From the NCBI GenBank assembly GCA_032595685.2, contig CP159373.1:1571001-1635000 (forward strand): a stretch of DNA of 64,000 bases, written 5' to 3'. Positions 56,532 to 64,000 of this stretch are shown in pieces. The notes under the pieces were generated by a model. That model was not told where the DNA came from, ran no database searches, and was given only the letters and a program-made list of their open reading frames with translations. This DNA is from Candidatus Electrothrix aestuarii. Lineage in GTDB: Bacteria; Desulfobacterota; Desulfobulbia; Desulfobulbales; Desulfobulbaceae. Within the stretch, counting starts at the first letter, position 1. Every line of letters begins with the position of its first letter. The position numbers and the translations under genes are program-made.

Positions 56532-56573
56532 ATGTCGCAATCCAGTTCAAAAAGAGGGTTGTTTGTCAGATGA
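56532..56573 (+). CDS. 13-codon leader ORF coupled to parA
   Basis: GAGG at 56521 is followed by an ATG and 13 codons ([13 protein letters not shown]) whose TGA overlaps the parA ATG (ATGA). parA itself has only a distant AGAGGG. The arrangement suggests translational coupling of parA to the mini-ORF. The peptide itself has no evident function. Confidence 0.4.
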   Translation: MSQSSSKRGLFVR

Positions 56574-57346
56574 ATTCGAAAATTATTGTACTTGCAAACC
56601 AAAAAGGTGGCGTAGGGAAAACCACTACAGCAATAAATCTTGCTGCTACCTTGGCTACAAAAGGAAAAAAGGTGTTGCTTGTTGATTCCGATCCTCAGGG
56701 GAATGCATCAAGCGGTGTGGGACTCTTCAACGCGGATCCAGAAAAGCATCTTTATAATTGTTACATGGGGACGCCCAATACAATAGACTGCATTCAGGGG
56801 ACCAGTATCAAAAATCTGTCCATCCTCGCAGCATCTATTGATTTGGTTGGCGTTGAGATAGAGCTGATCTCGAAGGAAAATCGGGAGAAGCAATTACGAG
56901 GGATCCTCAAAGAGGTTCGAGAACTCTACCATTATATTATTATAGATTGCCCCCCTTCTCTTGGGCTTTTGACCATTAATGGTTTAACGGCGGCTGATTC
57001 AGTTCTTATTCCTATGCAATGCGAATACTTTGCTATGGAGGGGCTCGCACAGCTGATTGGAACTATTCGTAAGGTGAAAAAGAGTCTGAACCGAGGCCTG
57101 TACATTGAAGGGCTCTTGATGAGCATGTTTGATCAGCGGAATAGCTTGACACACAAAGTGGCAGGGGAAATAAAGAAGCATTTCAAAGATCAGGTGTTCA
57201 AAACGATCATCCCAAGAAATGTACGGCTGAGCGAGAGTCCCAGTCATGGTAAAACGATTATTGAGTATGACAAGAACTGTGCTGGAGCCAAGGCCTTTAA
57301 TCAACTCGGTAATGAGTTCTTACGAAGAAACAGGAAAGCACAATGA
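56570..57346 (+). CDS. parA: Chromosome-partitioning ATPase ParA (Soj)
   Basis: 258 residues. Deviant Walker [15 protein letters not shown], Walker A' [12 protein letters not shown], Walker [13 protein letters not shown]. Size without an N-terminal HTH identifies the chromosomal (Soj-like) class. ParA-ATP binds nucleoid DNA and moves ParB-parS complexes. Its TGA overlaps the parB ATG. Confidence 0.96.
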   Translation: MNSKIIVLANQKGGVGKTTTAINLAATLATKGKKVLLVDSDPQGNASSGVGLFNADPEKHLYNCYMGTPNTIDCIQGTSIKNLSILAASIDLVGVEIELISKENREKQLRGILKEVRELYHYIIIDCPPSLGLLTINGLTAADSVLIPMQCEYFAMEGLAQLIGTIRKVKKSLNRGLYIEGLLMSMFDQRNSLTHKVAGEIKKHFKDQVFKTIIPRNVRLSESPSHGKTIIEYDKNCAGAKAFNQLGNEFLRRNRKAQ

Positions 57347-58230
57347 GTTCAAAAAACGTGTTAGGTCGAGGAGTTGCCGCTCTCCTACCGGATGATATGT
57401 CATTGGATGAAGAGTCTAGGTTTTTCTTTTGTGATATAGATAAGATAGAGGCTAATCCTCATCAGCCTCGAAGTAATTTTGATGAGGAAAAGCTCCAGTT
57501 ATTAGCAGAATCCATTCGAGAAAAAGGCATTATTCAACCCCTCTTGGTCAGCAGTAATGGTGGAAATAGGTATAAATTGATAGCCGGGGAACGGAGGCTC
57601 AGAGCTGCTCGCCTCATTGGCGAGGATGAAGTTCCTGTGGTTATTATGGAGACCAGTAGTGAGGATGAAACCTTGGAGTTGGCCCTGATTGAAAATATTC
57701 AACGCCAAGACCTGAATCCCATAGAAGAGGCCATCGCCTACTCTCGTCTTATAGAAGAGTTTCACTTAACCCAGGAAGAGGTTGCTCAGAAGGTCGGGAG
57801 AAAACGCTCTACGGTGACGAACACTCTCAGGCTTTTGAACTTGCCCTCTTCTTTGCAAAACGATGTTGCAGGTGCAATTATCTCTGAGGGGCATGCCCGG
57901 GTGCTTCTGCGCCTGAAAGAAGAGCCTCTTCTGATGCAGGAAATCAGGGACCGTATTGTGAAGGAGGATCTTTCTGTACGCCAAACAGAAAGTCTCTGTC
58001 GTCAAGTCATTCAGAAAAAAAAGCAGGCCCCGGCAGAAAAAAAGCAAAAAAAAGGTGAACTCTCTCCTTCTTATTGTAGTGCTCTTACTACCCAGCTCAC
58101 CAATCAGTTTAATACCAAGGTGAGGATTGTCCAGAATGGAGCACGTGGTAAATTGGAGATTGAGTATTATTCCCCTGATGATCTTGACCGGTTAATCAGT
58201 TTAGTGTCTGATAGGAATATTGAAGCATAA
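57343..58230 (+). CDS. parB: Chromosome-partitioning protein ParB (Spo0J)
   Basis: 295 residues. N-terminal CTPase domain ([26 protein letters not shown] with the arginine patch), central HTH ([19 protein letters not shown]) that reads parS, and a C-terminal dimer domain. Binds the parS at 56350-56365 and spreads as a CTP-dependent clamp. Operon with parA. Confidence 0.96.
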   Translation: MSSKNVLGRGVAALLPDDMSLDEESRFFFCDIDKIEANPHQPRSNFDEEKLQLLAESIREKGIIQPLLVSSNGGNRYKLIAGERRLRAARLIGEDEVPVVIMETSSEDETLELALIENIQRQDLNPIEEAIAYSRLIEEFHLTQEEVAQKVGRKRSTVTNTLRLLNLPSSLQNDVAGAIISEGHARVLLRLKEEPLLMQEIRDRIVKEDLSVRQTESLCRQVIQKKKQAPAEKKQKKGELSPSYCSALTTQLTNQFNTKVRIVQNGARGKLEIEYYSPDDLDRLISLVSDRNIEA

Positions 58231-58242
58231 CCGGAGAGAAAA

Positions 58243-58563
58243 ATGGCATTTATGCAGATTACAGTGCTGCCGATGGAAACAGGAGACACAAGCCTGAGCG
58301 CTTATATTGCAGATATTCAGGAAATCCTGCGTGATACAAAGCTTGATTACGAAATGAATGACATGGGAACAGTCATCAATGGCTCCCCTGCTCTTCTTTT
58401 TCAAGTTGCTGAGGCATTGCATTCCTGCCCATTCCAGCACAGTGTCCAGCGTGTGATAACTCAGATCACTCTTGATGAACGTAGGGATAAGACACAACAC
58501 CTTGGTGAGAAAAAAGGGGCTGTCTTGAGCGTCTTGGCTGAAAGAGAAAAAAATCAGCAGTAA
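58243..58563 (+). CDS. MTH1187-family thiamine-binding protein
   Basis: 106 residues. Matches the MTH1187/YqgV family (ferredoxin-like fold): MQITVLPMETGDTSLSAYIAD, YEMNDMGTVINGS. Family members bind thiamine or related pyrimidines and assemble as tetramers. Begins 12 nt after parB, so probably cotranscribed with the partition genes without a functional link. Confidence 0.85.
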   Translation: MAFMQITVLPMETGDTSLSAYIADIQEILRDTKLDYEMNDMGTVINGSPALLFQVAEALHSCPFQHSVQRVITQITLDERRDKTQHLGEKKGAVLSVLAEREKNQQ

Positions 58564-58601
58564 CCACAGAGAAAACTCAAAAAAAACAAATCTTGAATAC
58601 C

Positions 58602-59063
58602 ATGAAAAAAAAAACTTTTATCATTTTATTCATTTTTGTTCTTCTGAGCAGCTTGACCGCACAATCGGTTTGGGCCCGGATGGTTGCTATTAAGAACGAT
58701 GATGTCAATATGCGCTCCGGTCCGAGCCTGGACAAAGAGATCACCTGGAAACTTGGTGTGGGCTTTCCTCTCAAGATAGTAAAGGCATCAGGCGATTGGA
58801 TTAAAGTAAAGGATTTTGAAGGAACTGTGGGCTGGGTGCATAAAGATGTTGTTGACCGCTCCGGTCATATGATCGTCAAGGCACAAAAGAAGAATAAGGG
58901 AAAAATTAATATCCGTAAGAAGCCCGATACCAAGAGTAAGGTTGTTGCTAAGGCCTATTATGGTGTCGTGTTTAAGACCCTAGAACAGAAAAGAGGATGG
59001 GTAAAGGTACAGCACGGGGACGTGACCGGATGGATTAAGCGCTCATTACTTTGGGGATTCTAA
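58602..59063 (+). CDS. Exported protein with two bacterial SH3 domains
   Basis: 153 residues from the ATG at 58602 (an in-frame TTG lies three codons before). Signal peptide ends near VWA. Two SH3b repeats follow: DDVNMRSGPSLDKEITWKL ... GWVHKDVV and KINIRKKPDTKSKVVAK ... GWIKRSLLWGF. The N-x-R-x-x-P and GW-x-x motifs are typical. Such proteins bind peptidoglycan or cell-wall-linked partners in the periplasm. Confidence 0.87.
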   Translation: MKKKTFIILFIFVLLSSLTAQSVWARMVAIKNDDVNMRSGPSLDKEITWKLGVGFPLKIVKASGDWIKVKDFEGTVGWVHKDVVDRSGHMIVKAQKKNKGKINIRKKPDTKSKVVAKAYYGVVFKTLEQKRGWVKVQHGDVTGWIKRSLLWGF

Positions 59064-59222
59064 AGAATTTTTTTAAATCTCTTTGTATGATGCTTCTCAC
59101 TCATTTTCATGTCCTGAAAATCAGGAGGCAAAGATGTACCTTAGAAATTTTTCCAGCAGAAAGAGTCTCACTTTAAAAGCACTCCCTAACAAGATGATGA
59201 AGCAGAGCGAAAAAAGAGCAAT

Positions 59223-59252
59223 AAAAAAAGCCGCTCTTACAAGAAGAGCGGC
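59223..59252 (-). terminator. Terminator of the tRNA-Ser transcript
   Basis: A 9-bp perfect stem (gccgctctt / aagagcggc, 5-nt loop); on the minus strand it is followed by seven T. It lies 11 nt downstream of the tRNA-Ser(GCU) gene. Confidence 0.88.
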
Positions 59253-59263
59253 TTTTCAATTTA

Positions 59264-59356
59264 TGGCGGAGAGAGAGGGATTCGAACCCTCGGTGGAGTT
59301 TAACCCCCACACTCGCTTAGCAGGCGAGCACCATCGGCCAGCTCGGTCATCTCTCC
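59264..59356 (-). tRNA. tRNA-Ser (anticodon GCU)
   Basis: 93 nt including an encoded CCA. Acceptor stem GGAGAGA/TCTCTCC, GCT anticodon in the loop CTGCTAA, a long variable arm as required for class II tRNA-Ser, and T-loop GGTTCGAATCC. Reads AGC/AGU codons. Confidence 0.96.
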
Positions 59357-59386
59357 TTTGTCTTGCAAAGCAAGGACAAAATATCC

Positions 59387-59472
59387 TGGCGGAGGAAGTA
59401 GGATTCGAACCCACGGTACTTTCGTACAACGGTTTTCAAGACCGCCGCCTTCAACCACTCGGCCATTCCTCC
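59387..59472 (-). tRNA. tRNA-Ser (anticodon UGA)
   Basis: 86 nt including CCA. Acceptor GGAGGAA/TTCCTCC, anticodon loop CTTGAAA with TGA, long variable arm GTACGAAAGTAC and T-loop GGTTCGAATCC. Lies 30 nt upstream of the other tRNA-Ser, likely one transcript. Reads UCA and perhaps other UCN codons. Confidence 0.96.
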
Positions 59473-59549
59473 GAACTCAGCAATTGAGTGTAGAGTTTTT
59501 ATACCACTTAAAATTTATTCTGTCAATATTCTCCTGATGTTGATTCATT

Positions 59550-61178
59550 ATGACCACTGACTTACATACTTCTATAAAAAATCAAGATCTTGCGCGACAA
59601 GATCTTTCCTGTCTTTACGAAATTACAAAAAATCTTGCTGCCGGGACTGACCTTCAGGAGAGTCTGAACAGCGTGGTCCGGGTGCTGGCTGATATGAAAA
59701 AAATGGAAAACGGTACAGTGACGATCGTTAATCCATTGACCAGAGAACTGGAGATTGAGGTTGCCTGTGGAATTACAGCGACAGCACAAAAAAAAGGAAA
59801 GTACAAACTGGGTGAGGGAATTACCGGTCGAGTTGTTTCCACCGGTGAGCCGGTTATTGTTCCTCGTATCAGTGAGGAGCCGCTTTTTCTGAATCGAACG
59901 GGTATTCGAAATGATGAGCAGAAAAAGAAAAGCTCTTTTATCTGCGTGCCTATCAAGGTCACTTTTGAAAGTTCCGAACAAAAGGTTTTTATTCAGGATA
60001 TCCATGACCGATCAGATAATCTCTCTATAGGGGCCTTATCTGTCGCTGTCTATTATGAAAACGAGTTTGGTTCACAATCAGAACAGGATCTTCGTTTTCT
60101 TACTATTGTGAGCGCCTTGATAGCCCAGACCGTGCATCGAGTTCAGGTTATTAATAGAGAGAAGGAGGCCTTACAGATGGAAAATCAGCGCCTCCGCCGA
60201 GAACTTTCCGGCAAAAATCGTCTCAGTGACATTATTGGTAATTCCTCACGGATGCAGGAGGTCTTTGAGATGGTACATCGGGTAGCCGATTCCAATGCCA
60301 CCGTCCTTTTGCGAGGGGAATCCGGTACAGGAAAGTCTATGGTTGCCAAGTCCTTGCACCATAATTCCCGTCGGGCAGATAAGCCTTTTCTGGTGGTGAA
60401 CTGCTCTGCCCTGCCTGAAAATCTTTTGGAAAGTGAGCTTTTTGGACATGAGAAAGGGGCCTTTACCGGGGCTGAGCAACGGAAAAAGGGACGCTTTGAG
60501 CTTGCAGAAGGGGGAACCCTCTTTTTAGACGAAATTGGTGAAATCAGCACCACGGTGCAGATTAAACTCCTTAATGTGATTCAGGAGCGTTGTTTTCAGC
60601 GTCTCGGGGGAACTGAGCTGATTAAATCAGATATTCGTTTGGTTGCAGCCACTAATCGCAATCTTGAAGAGGCTGTACTTGAAGGGGTTTTCCGGGAGGA
60701 TCTGTACTACCGGCTGAATGTTTTTCCGGTTCATTTACCCCCTCTTCGAGAGCGCCGCACCGATATATTATTATTGGCAGAATATTTTCTGGAGCAATAT
60801 TGCCAAGAAAATAATAAACGGATTGAACGTATCTCGACCACGGCAATTGATTTGTTGATCAAATACCACTGGCCCGGTAATGTGCGGGAATTGCAAAACT
60901 GCATGGAGCGAGCTGTCCTTATCTGTGATTCCAATACGATAAGTGCAGTGCATCTTCCTCCGACCTTGCAGAGTTCAGATTCGGTAAGTACTGATAGTCC
61001 GCTCTCTCTGTCCGGTGCGGTGGAAAGCTTTGAGCGGGAGTTGATTATTGACGCGCTCAAGCATACCAATGGAAATCAAACCAAGGCGGCTGCCCGCCTG
61101 GAAACAAGCCTGCGCATTATCAACTATAAAATTCATAATTATGGCATTGACCCTAAGCAGTTCAAGGTGAAATCGTGA
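59550..61178 (+). CDS. NifA-like sigma-54-dependent activator (GAF-AAA+-HTH)
   Basis: 542 residues. N-terminal GAF domain ([20 protein letters not shown] and [10 protein letters not shown], a NifA-type block), AAA+ domain with [16 protein letters not shown] (sigma-54 contact) and LFLDEIGEI, then a Fis-type HTH ([20 protein letters not shown]). Likely activates sigma-54 promoters for nitrogen fixation or another nitrogen process. No nif genes are in the window. Its stop overlaps the queH start (GTGA). Confidence 0.87.
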   Translation: MTTDLHTSIKNQDLARQDLSCLYEITKNLAAGTDLQESLNSVVRVLADMKKMENGTVTIVNPLTRELEIEVACGITATAQKKGKYKLGEGITGRVVSTGEPVIVPRISEEPLFLNRTGIRNDEQKKKSSFICVPIKVTFESSEQKVFIQDIHDRSDNLSIGALSVAVYYENEFGSQSEQDLRFLTIVSALIAQTVHRVQVINREKEALQMENQRLRRELSGKNRLSDIIGNSSRMQEVFEMVHRVADSNATVLLRGESGTGKSMVAKSLHHNSRRADKPFLVVNCSALPENLLESELFGHEKGAFTGAEQRKKGRFELAEGGTLFLDEIGEISTTVQIKLLNVIQERCFQRLGGTELIKSDIRLVAATNRNLEEAVLEGVFREDLYYRLNVFPVHLPPLRERRTDILLLAEYFLEQYCQENNKRIERISTTAIDLLIKYHWPGNVRELQNCMERAVLICDSNTISAVHLPPTLQSSDSVSTDSPLSLSGAVESFERELIIDALKHTNGNQTKAAARLETSLRIINYKIHNYGIDPKQFKVKS

Positions 61179-61717
61179 GGGTCCTGCTCCATGTCTGTTG
61201 CGGACCCTGTACAGTGTATCCACTGGAGGAGCTGCGCAGACAGGGGCATGAGGTCAGAGGATATTTCTTTAATCCCAATATTCATCCTTATCGAGAATTT
61301 AAACAGCGGATCAAGGCTCTGGTCGAATTTTCTGAGCAGAAAAAATTCAAGGTCGATATTGATCGAAATTATGGTTTAACAGAATATCTTCGCAAGGTTG
61401 TCTTTCATGAAACCAGACGCTGCGCAATATGTTATGATATGCGCCTTGAAGTCGTTGCCGAACGGGCTGCTGCTGAAGGATATGATGCCTTTACGACCAC
61501 CTTGCTCTATTCAAAATATCAGGGGCATGCCATGATCAAGGAGAAATCTGAGGCCTTGGCGCAAAGGTTTGCCGTGCAGTTTTTGTATCAGGATTTTCGT
61601 GAAGGCTGGCAAGAGGGCATTGATCAATCCATTGCGATGGATTTGTATCGCCAGCCCTATTGTGGCTGCATTTACAGCGAGCAGGAACGGTACGATAAAA
61701 AGATGCGAAAGAAATAA
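61175..61717 (+). CDS. queH: Epoxyqueuosine reductase QueH
   Basis: 180 residues from a GTG that overlaps the previous stop. Conserved cysteines: HVCCGPC near the N-terminus, CAICYD in the middle and [10 protein letters not shown] near the C-terminus, the ligands of the QueH metal/Fe-S centre. Reduces epoxyqueuosine to queuosine in tRNA; replaces the unrelated QueG. Confidence 0.93.
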   Translation: MRVLLHVCCGPCTVYPLEELRRQGHEVRGYFFNPNIHPYREFKQRIKALVEFSEQKKFKVDIDRNYGLTEYLRKVVFHETRRCAICYDMRLEVVAERAAAEGYDAFTTTLLYSKYQGHAMIKEKSEALAQRFAVQFLYQDFREGWQEGIDQSIAMDLYRQPYCGCIYSEQERYDKKMRKK

Positions 61718-61751
61718 AACAGATAGAGACCTTTTTTATGGAGATGAACCT

Positions 61752-62435
61752 ATGAACAACATTATTGTTCTTGCCACGAATAACCAAAATAAGGTGAAAG
61801 AATTCCAGGCCCTGGTAAAGGATTTTCCCATTGAGGTAAAATGCCTGAAAGATTACGGCCCCTTGCCTGAAGTTATTGAGGACGGTGCAACCTTTGAGGA
61901 GAATGCCTATAAAAAGGCCCATCATTATGCCCGTGTTCTCGGAGTACCGGCACTTGCTGATGATTCCGGTTTGGTGGTGGATGCGCTGGATGGGGCACCT
62001 GGTGTGTATTCTGCTCGTTACAGTGGCGAGAAGGCAACAGATTGGGATAATTGTGAGAAACTCCTTGAGGAGATGAAAGACAAGACAGATCGTACTGCCC
62101 GTTTTCAATGTGTTCTCTCTTTAGCCACCCCTGGCGGCCCTGCCCTGACCTGGGAAGGCAGCTGTGAGGGAAAAATTACCGAAGAGCGGCAAGGTGACTC
62201 AGGATTTGGCTATGACCCGGTTTTCTTTTATGAGGATTTTGGTAAGACCTTTGCCGAGGTCAGCATGGAAGAGAAGAGCGGGGTCAGCCATCGTGGTAAG
62301 GCCATGCAGGAGATGAGCTCTGAGTTTGATAAGGTTATGGTGTGGCTCCGACAGCGCATGGAGGAGATACGTCCGAAAAAGCCGGATCATTCAGAGTTTG
62401 AGCATAATGACTGGTCGCAGGAGCGGATGGTTTAA
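61752..62435 (+). CDS. rdgB: XTP/dITP diphosphatase (RdgB/HAM1)
   Basis: 227 residues from the ATG at 61752 (GGAG upstream). Motifs: LATNNQNKVKEF, ADDSGLVVDAL, the catalytic GFGYDPVFF and SHRGKA. Removes non-canonical purine nucleoside triphosphates (ITP, XTP, dITP) from the pool. The C-terminal 25 residues form a charged extension beyond the usual length. Third gene of the operon. Confidence 0.94.
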   Translation: MNNIIVLATNNQNKVKEFQALVKDFPIEVKCLKDYGPLPEVIEDGATFEENAYKKAHHYARVLGVPALADDSGLVVDALDGAPGVYSARYSGEKATDWDNCEKLLEEMKDKTDRTARFQCVLSLATPGGPALTWEGSCEGKITEERQGDSGFGYDPVFFYEDFGKTFAEVSMEEKSGVSHRGKAMQEMSSEFDKVMVWLRQRMEEIRPKKPDHSEFEHNDWSQERMV

Positions 62436-62468
62436 AGCATTCTTTGTTCATGCTTGCAGGAGCATCTC

Positions 62469-62493
62469 AGGAGGCGTTCTTGCCTCCTTTTTC
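62469..62493 (+). terminator. Rho-independent terminator after rdgB
   Basis: aggaggc-gttctt-gcctcct stem-loop followed by T-tract, 34 nt after the stop codon and before the converging response-regulator gene. Confidence 0.78.
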
Positions 62494-62574
62494 ATTGCGT
62501 CACTCTACTCTCCACTGGCGCAATATCCCTAAATTACATTTTTTTCTCTTTTTATTATACATTCCAAGCTGAAT

Positions 62575-63660
62575 TCAGGGGAAAGTGATTGTAAACGCCG
62601 TTCCTCCCTTACTTGAATCCTTGGGCTTTTCTATGGTGAATTCTCCATCAAGTTGTCCTGATAAAAGAGGAACCAGTTTGAGGCCGATGGAGTCCGTTTG
62701 TTGGGTATCCATTTGCTTGGGGAGACCTACACCATCATCACGCACGACAAGGGCATATCCTCCTTCGGAATGAGGGGTGAGACTGATAGTAATGGCCCCC
62801 TTCCTGTTATCAGGGAAGGCGTGTTTCAGGGCATTGGACACAAGTTCGTTAATGATGAGTCCGCAGGGTATGGCCCGATCAAGGTTCAGGGAAACATCAG
62901 CAATATCTGTATGTAATTGAATCAGATGAGGAGAAGCCGCATAGGAATATATCAATGATTCGGCAAGATCACGGATAAAATCCTTAAAATTAATATTCTT
63001 CAGATCCTCTGTATGGTAGAGCTTTTCATGGACAAGGGCCATAGTATAAATACGGTTCCGCGTATCTATGAATCGTTGTAAGGCCTCGGGATCTTTGACC
63101 TGTTGTATTTGCAGTTGGAGAAAGGAGGACATCATAGCCATATTATTCTTTACCCGATGATGGATTTCCTTGAGCAGGACGTCTTTCTCCTTGAGTGCCA
63201 CCTTAATTTGCTCTGTGACCTGTTGCAATTCCGAGGTTCGTTCCTGGACCATTTCCTCCAGATGATGCTTCATCCGGCTCATGGATAAATGAGTCTGCAC
63301 TCGGGCAAGGATTTCCTGTGACTGAAAAGGCTTGGTGATATAATCAACTCCTCCTACTTCAAAACCCTTTATCTTGCTTTGACTATCCTTTAAGCCGCTG
63401 ATAAAGATAACCGGAATATTTGCTGAAGCAGGATCATTTTTTAGATGACTGCAAACCTCATAGCCGTCCATATCAGGCATTTTAACATCAAGAAGAATAA
63501 GGTCAGGTAATTTTTTGGTGATGGATTTCAGCGCGTAGCGGCCACTGTTTGAACCCCTGACCTGAAAATTATTTTCCGTGAGTATTTTTGCCAATAATTT
63601 AAGGTTCTCTGGAGAATCATCGACAATCAGGATATCTCCTTGCATAGGGTTTTCTGTCAT
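62575..63660 (-). CDS. Response regulator fused to a HisKA_2-type histidine kinase
   Basis: 361 residues. N-terminal REC domain with phospho-acceptor D58 (LILLDVKMPDMDGYE) and a switch Lys in YITKPF, a coiled-coil linker (TSELQQVTEQIKVALKEKD), a HisKA_2 block with the phosphorylated His in EIHHRVKNNMAMM, and an HATPase_c domain (LIINELVSNALKHAF, DDGVGLP). Such REC-HWE/HisKA_2 proteins relay signals from an upstream hybrid kinase. The ATG overlaps the stop of the upstream gene by 3 nt. Confidence 0.9.
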   Translation of the reverse strand: MTENPMQGDILIVDDSPENLKLLAKILTENNFQVRGSNSGRYALKSITKKLPDLILLDVKMPDMDGYEVCSHLKNDPASANIPVIFISGLKDSQSKIKGFEVGGVDYITKPFQSQEILARVQTHLSMSRMKHHLEEMVQERTSELQQVTEQIKVALKEKDVLLKEIHHRVKNNMAMMSSFLQLQIQQVKDPEALQRFIDTRNRIYTMALVHEKLYHTEDLKNINFKDFIRDLAESLIYSYAASPHLIQLHTDIADVSLNLDRAIPCGLIINELVSNALKHAFPDNRKGAITISLTPHSEGGYALVVRDDGVGLPKQMDTQQTDSIGLKLVPLLSGQLDGEFTIEKPKDSSKGGTAFTITFP

Positions 63661-64000
63661 TTTTTTCTCCCAAGAATACGTTCAACTTCCTCGAACTGGT
63701 AGTTCTCTACTAATGCCCGTAAAGAGGTAGCTATTTTCTCATGAAGAGGGGGAAGTTTCTCCAGAGCGGAAAAAAAGGCTTCCTGATTGAGATTGACTGT
63801 TGCTTCAAGTAAGGTATTTCTGATCCCCTCTGGTAAGGCATCAATGCCTTGAGGTTCAAGGTCTTCTTTAGTGTCACCACCATCAGAATCAAACTCCTGG
63901 ATCCCCTTATTCTGATAAAGAAATTGGATATCCAGATGTTTTCTCATGAGGACAAAAAGCTCTTCTTCTCTATATGGCTTGCTGATAAAATCATCACAGC
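63657..64000 (-). CDS. C-terminal part of a receiver-domain (hybrid kinase-like) protein, runs off the window
   Basis: The frame is open to the right edge. Read from the edge it begins DDFISKPYREEELFVLMRKH, which is the end of a REC domain (switch Lys-Pro). An acidic linker and a helical C-terminal domain of about 70 residues follow (PEGIRNTLLEATVNLNQEAF). This tail may be an Hpt-like helical bundle, though its expected phospho-His site is not clear. Upstream partner of the next gene. Confidence 0.7.
   Translation of the reverse strand, partial: CDDFISKPYREEELFVLMRKHLDIQFLYQNKGIQEFDSDGGDTKEDLEPQGIDALPEGIRNTLLEATVNLNQEAFFSALEKLPPLHEKIATSLRALVENYQFEEVERILGRKK

Noticed and set aside
59083-59487. 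Plus-strand open frame of 134 codons
   Set aside because: It runs antisense through two tRNA-Ser genes and a terminator; the apparent protein is tRNA sequence in translation.

Overview
The window reads as chromosomal DNA of a Gram-negative, anaerobic Desulfobacterota bacterium. The best guess is the Desulfobulbales/Desulfobulbaceae, the sulfate-reducer and cable-bacterium side of the phylum. This is inferred from gene content: an ASKHA/ferredoxin corrinoid activator, a DUF3786 Fe-S protein, a B12-dependent (class II) ribonucleotide reductase, a NifA-like activator, MMPL-type RND pumps and several outer-membrane barrels. The genus cannot be fixed from the sequence alone.

Layout. 1-5.1 kb: the end of a zinc-ribbon gene, an outer-membrane-like protein, a frameshifted IS91-type transposase and a three-gene small heat-shock protein (Hsp20) array whose third member carries a signal peptide. 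5.1-13.5 kb: a DUF1302-type outer-membrane protein, a small zinc-motif pseudogene, an Old Yellow Enzyme, an A+T-rich cassette (pentapeptide-repeat membrane protein, nucleotidyltransferase, small helical protein) and a SERCA-like P-type ATPase. 13.5-24 kb: a relic of a pirin gene, a PhnD-like binding protein, an alginate-export-type porin, an intact pirin, and an operon of a MarR regulator, two tandem MMPL pumps and a LolA-like protein. 24-35.6 kb: ordinary metabolic and signalling genes (DUF3786, acetolactate-synthase-like, glycosyltransferase, diguanylate cyclase, corrinoid activator, tautomerase, NAD+-dependent DNA ligase). 35.6-39.8 kb: accessory DNA with dispersed repeats, gene fragments, RhuM, a DUF559 nuclease-like protein and a VapBC toxin-antitoxin pair.

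39.8-51.3 kb holds the most interesting locus: a compact minus-strand operon of 13 genes. It encodes two acyl carrier proteins, three complete FabF-type ketosynthases, a FabZ-like hotdog, a stand-alone polyketide-type double-hotdog dehydratase, a 4HBT thioesterase, a PlsC acyltransferase and four radical SAM enzymes, two of which are paralogues and one of which has a B12-binding-type N-terminus. The combination of FabF, FabZ, ACP and multiple radical SAM enzymes resembles gene sets proposed for ladderane biosynthesis in anammox bacteria. No ketoreductase or malonyltransferase is encoded, so the pathway probably draws on the housekeeping fatty-acid machinery. The simplest reading is that it builds an unusual, radically modified acyl chain and places it on a glycerolipid. 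The product is unknown.

51.5-64 kb is conserved core: a SEC-C protein, nrdJ with a paired NrdR operator, nadB, a perfect parS site followed by parA-parB (suggesting proximity to the replication origin), a thiamine-binding protein, an SH3 protein, two tRNA-Ser genes, a NifA-like regulator with queH and rdgB, and two overlapping two-component genes that run off the right edge.
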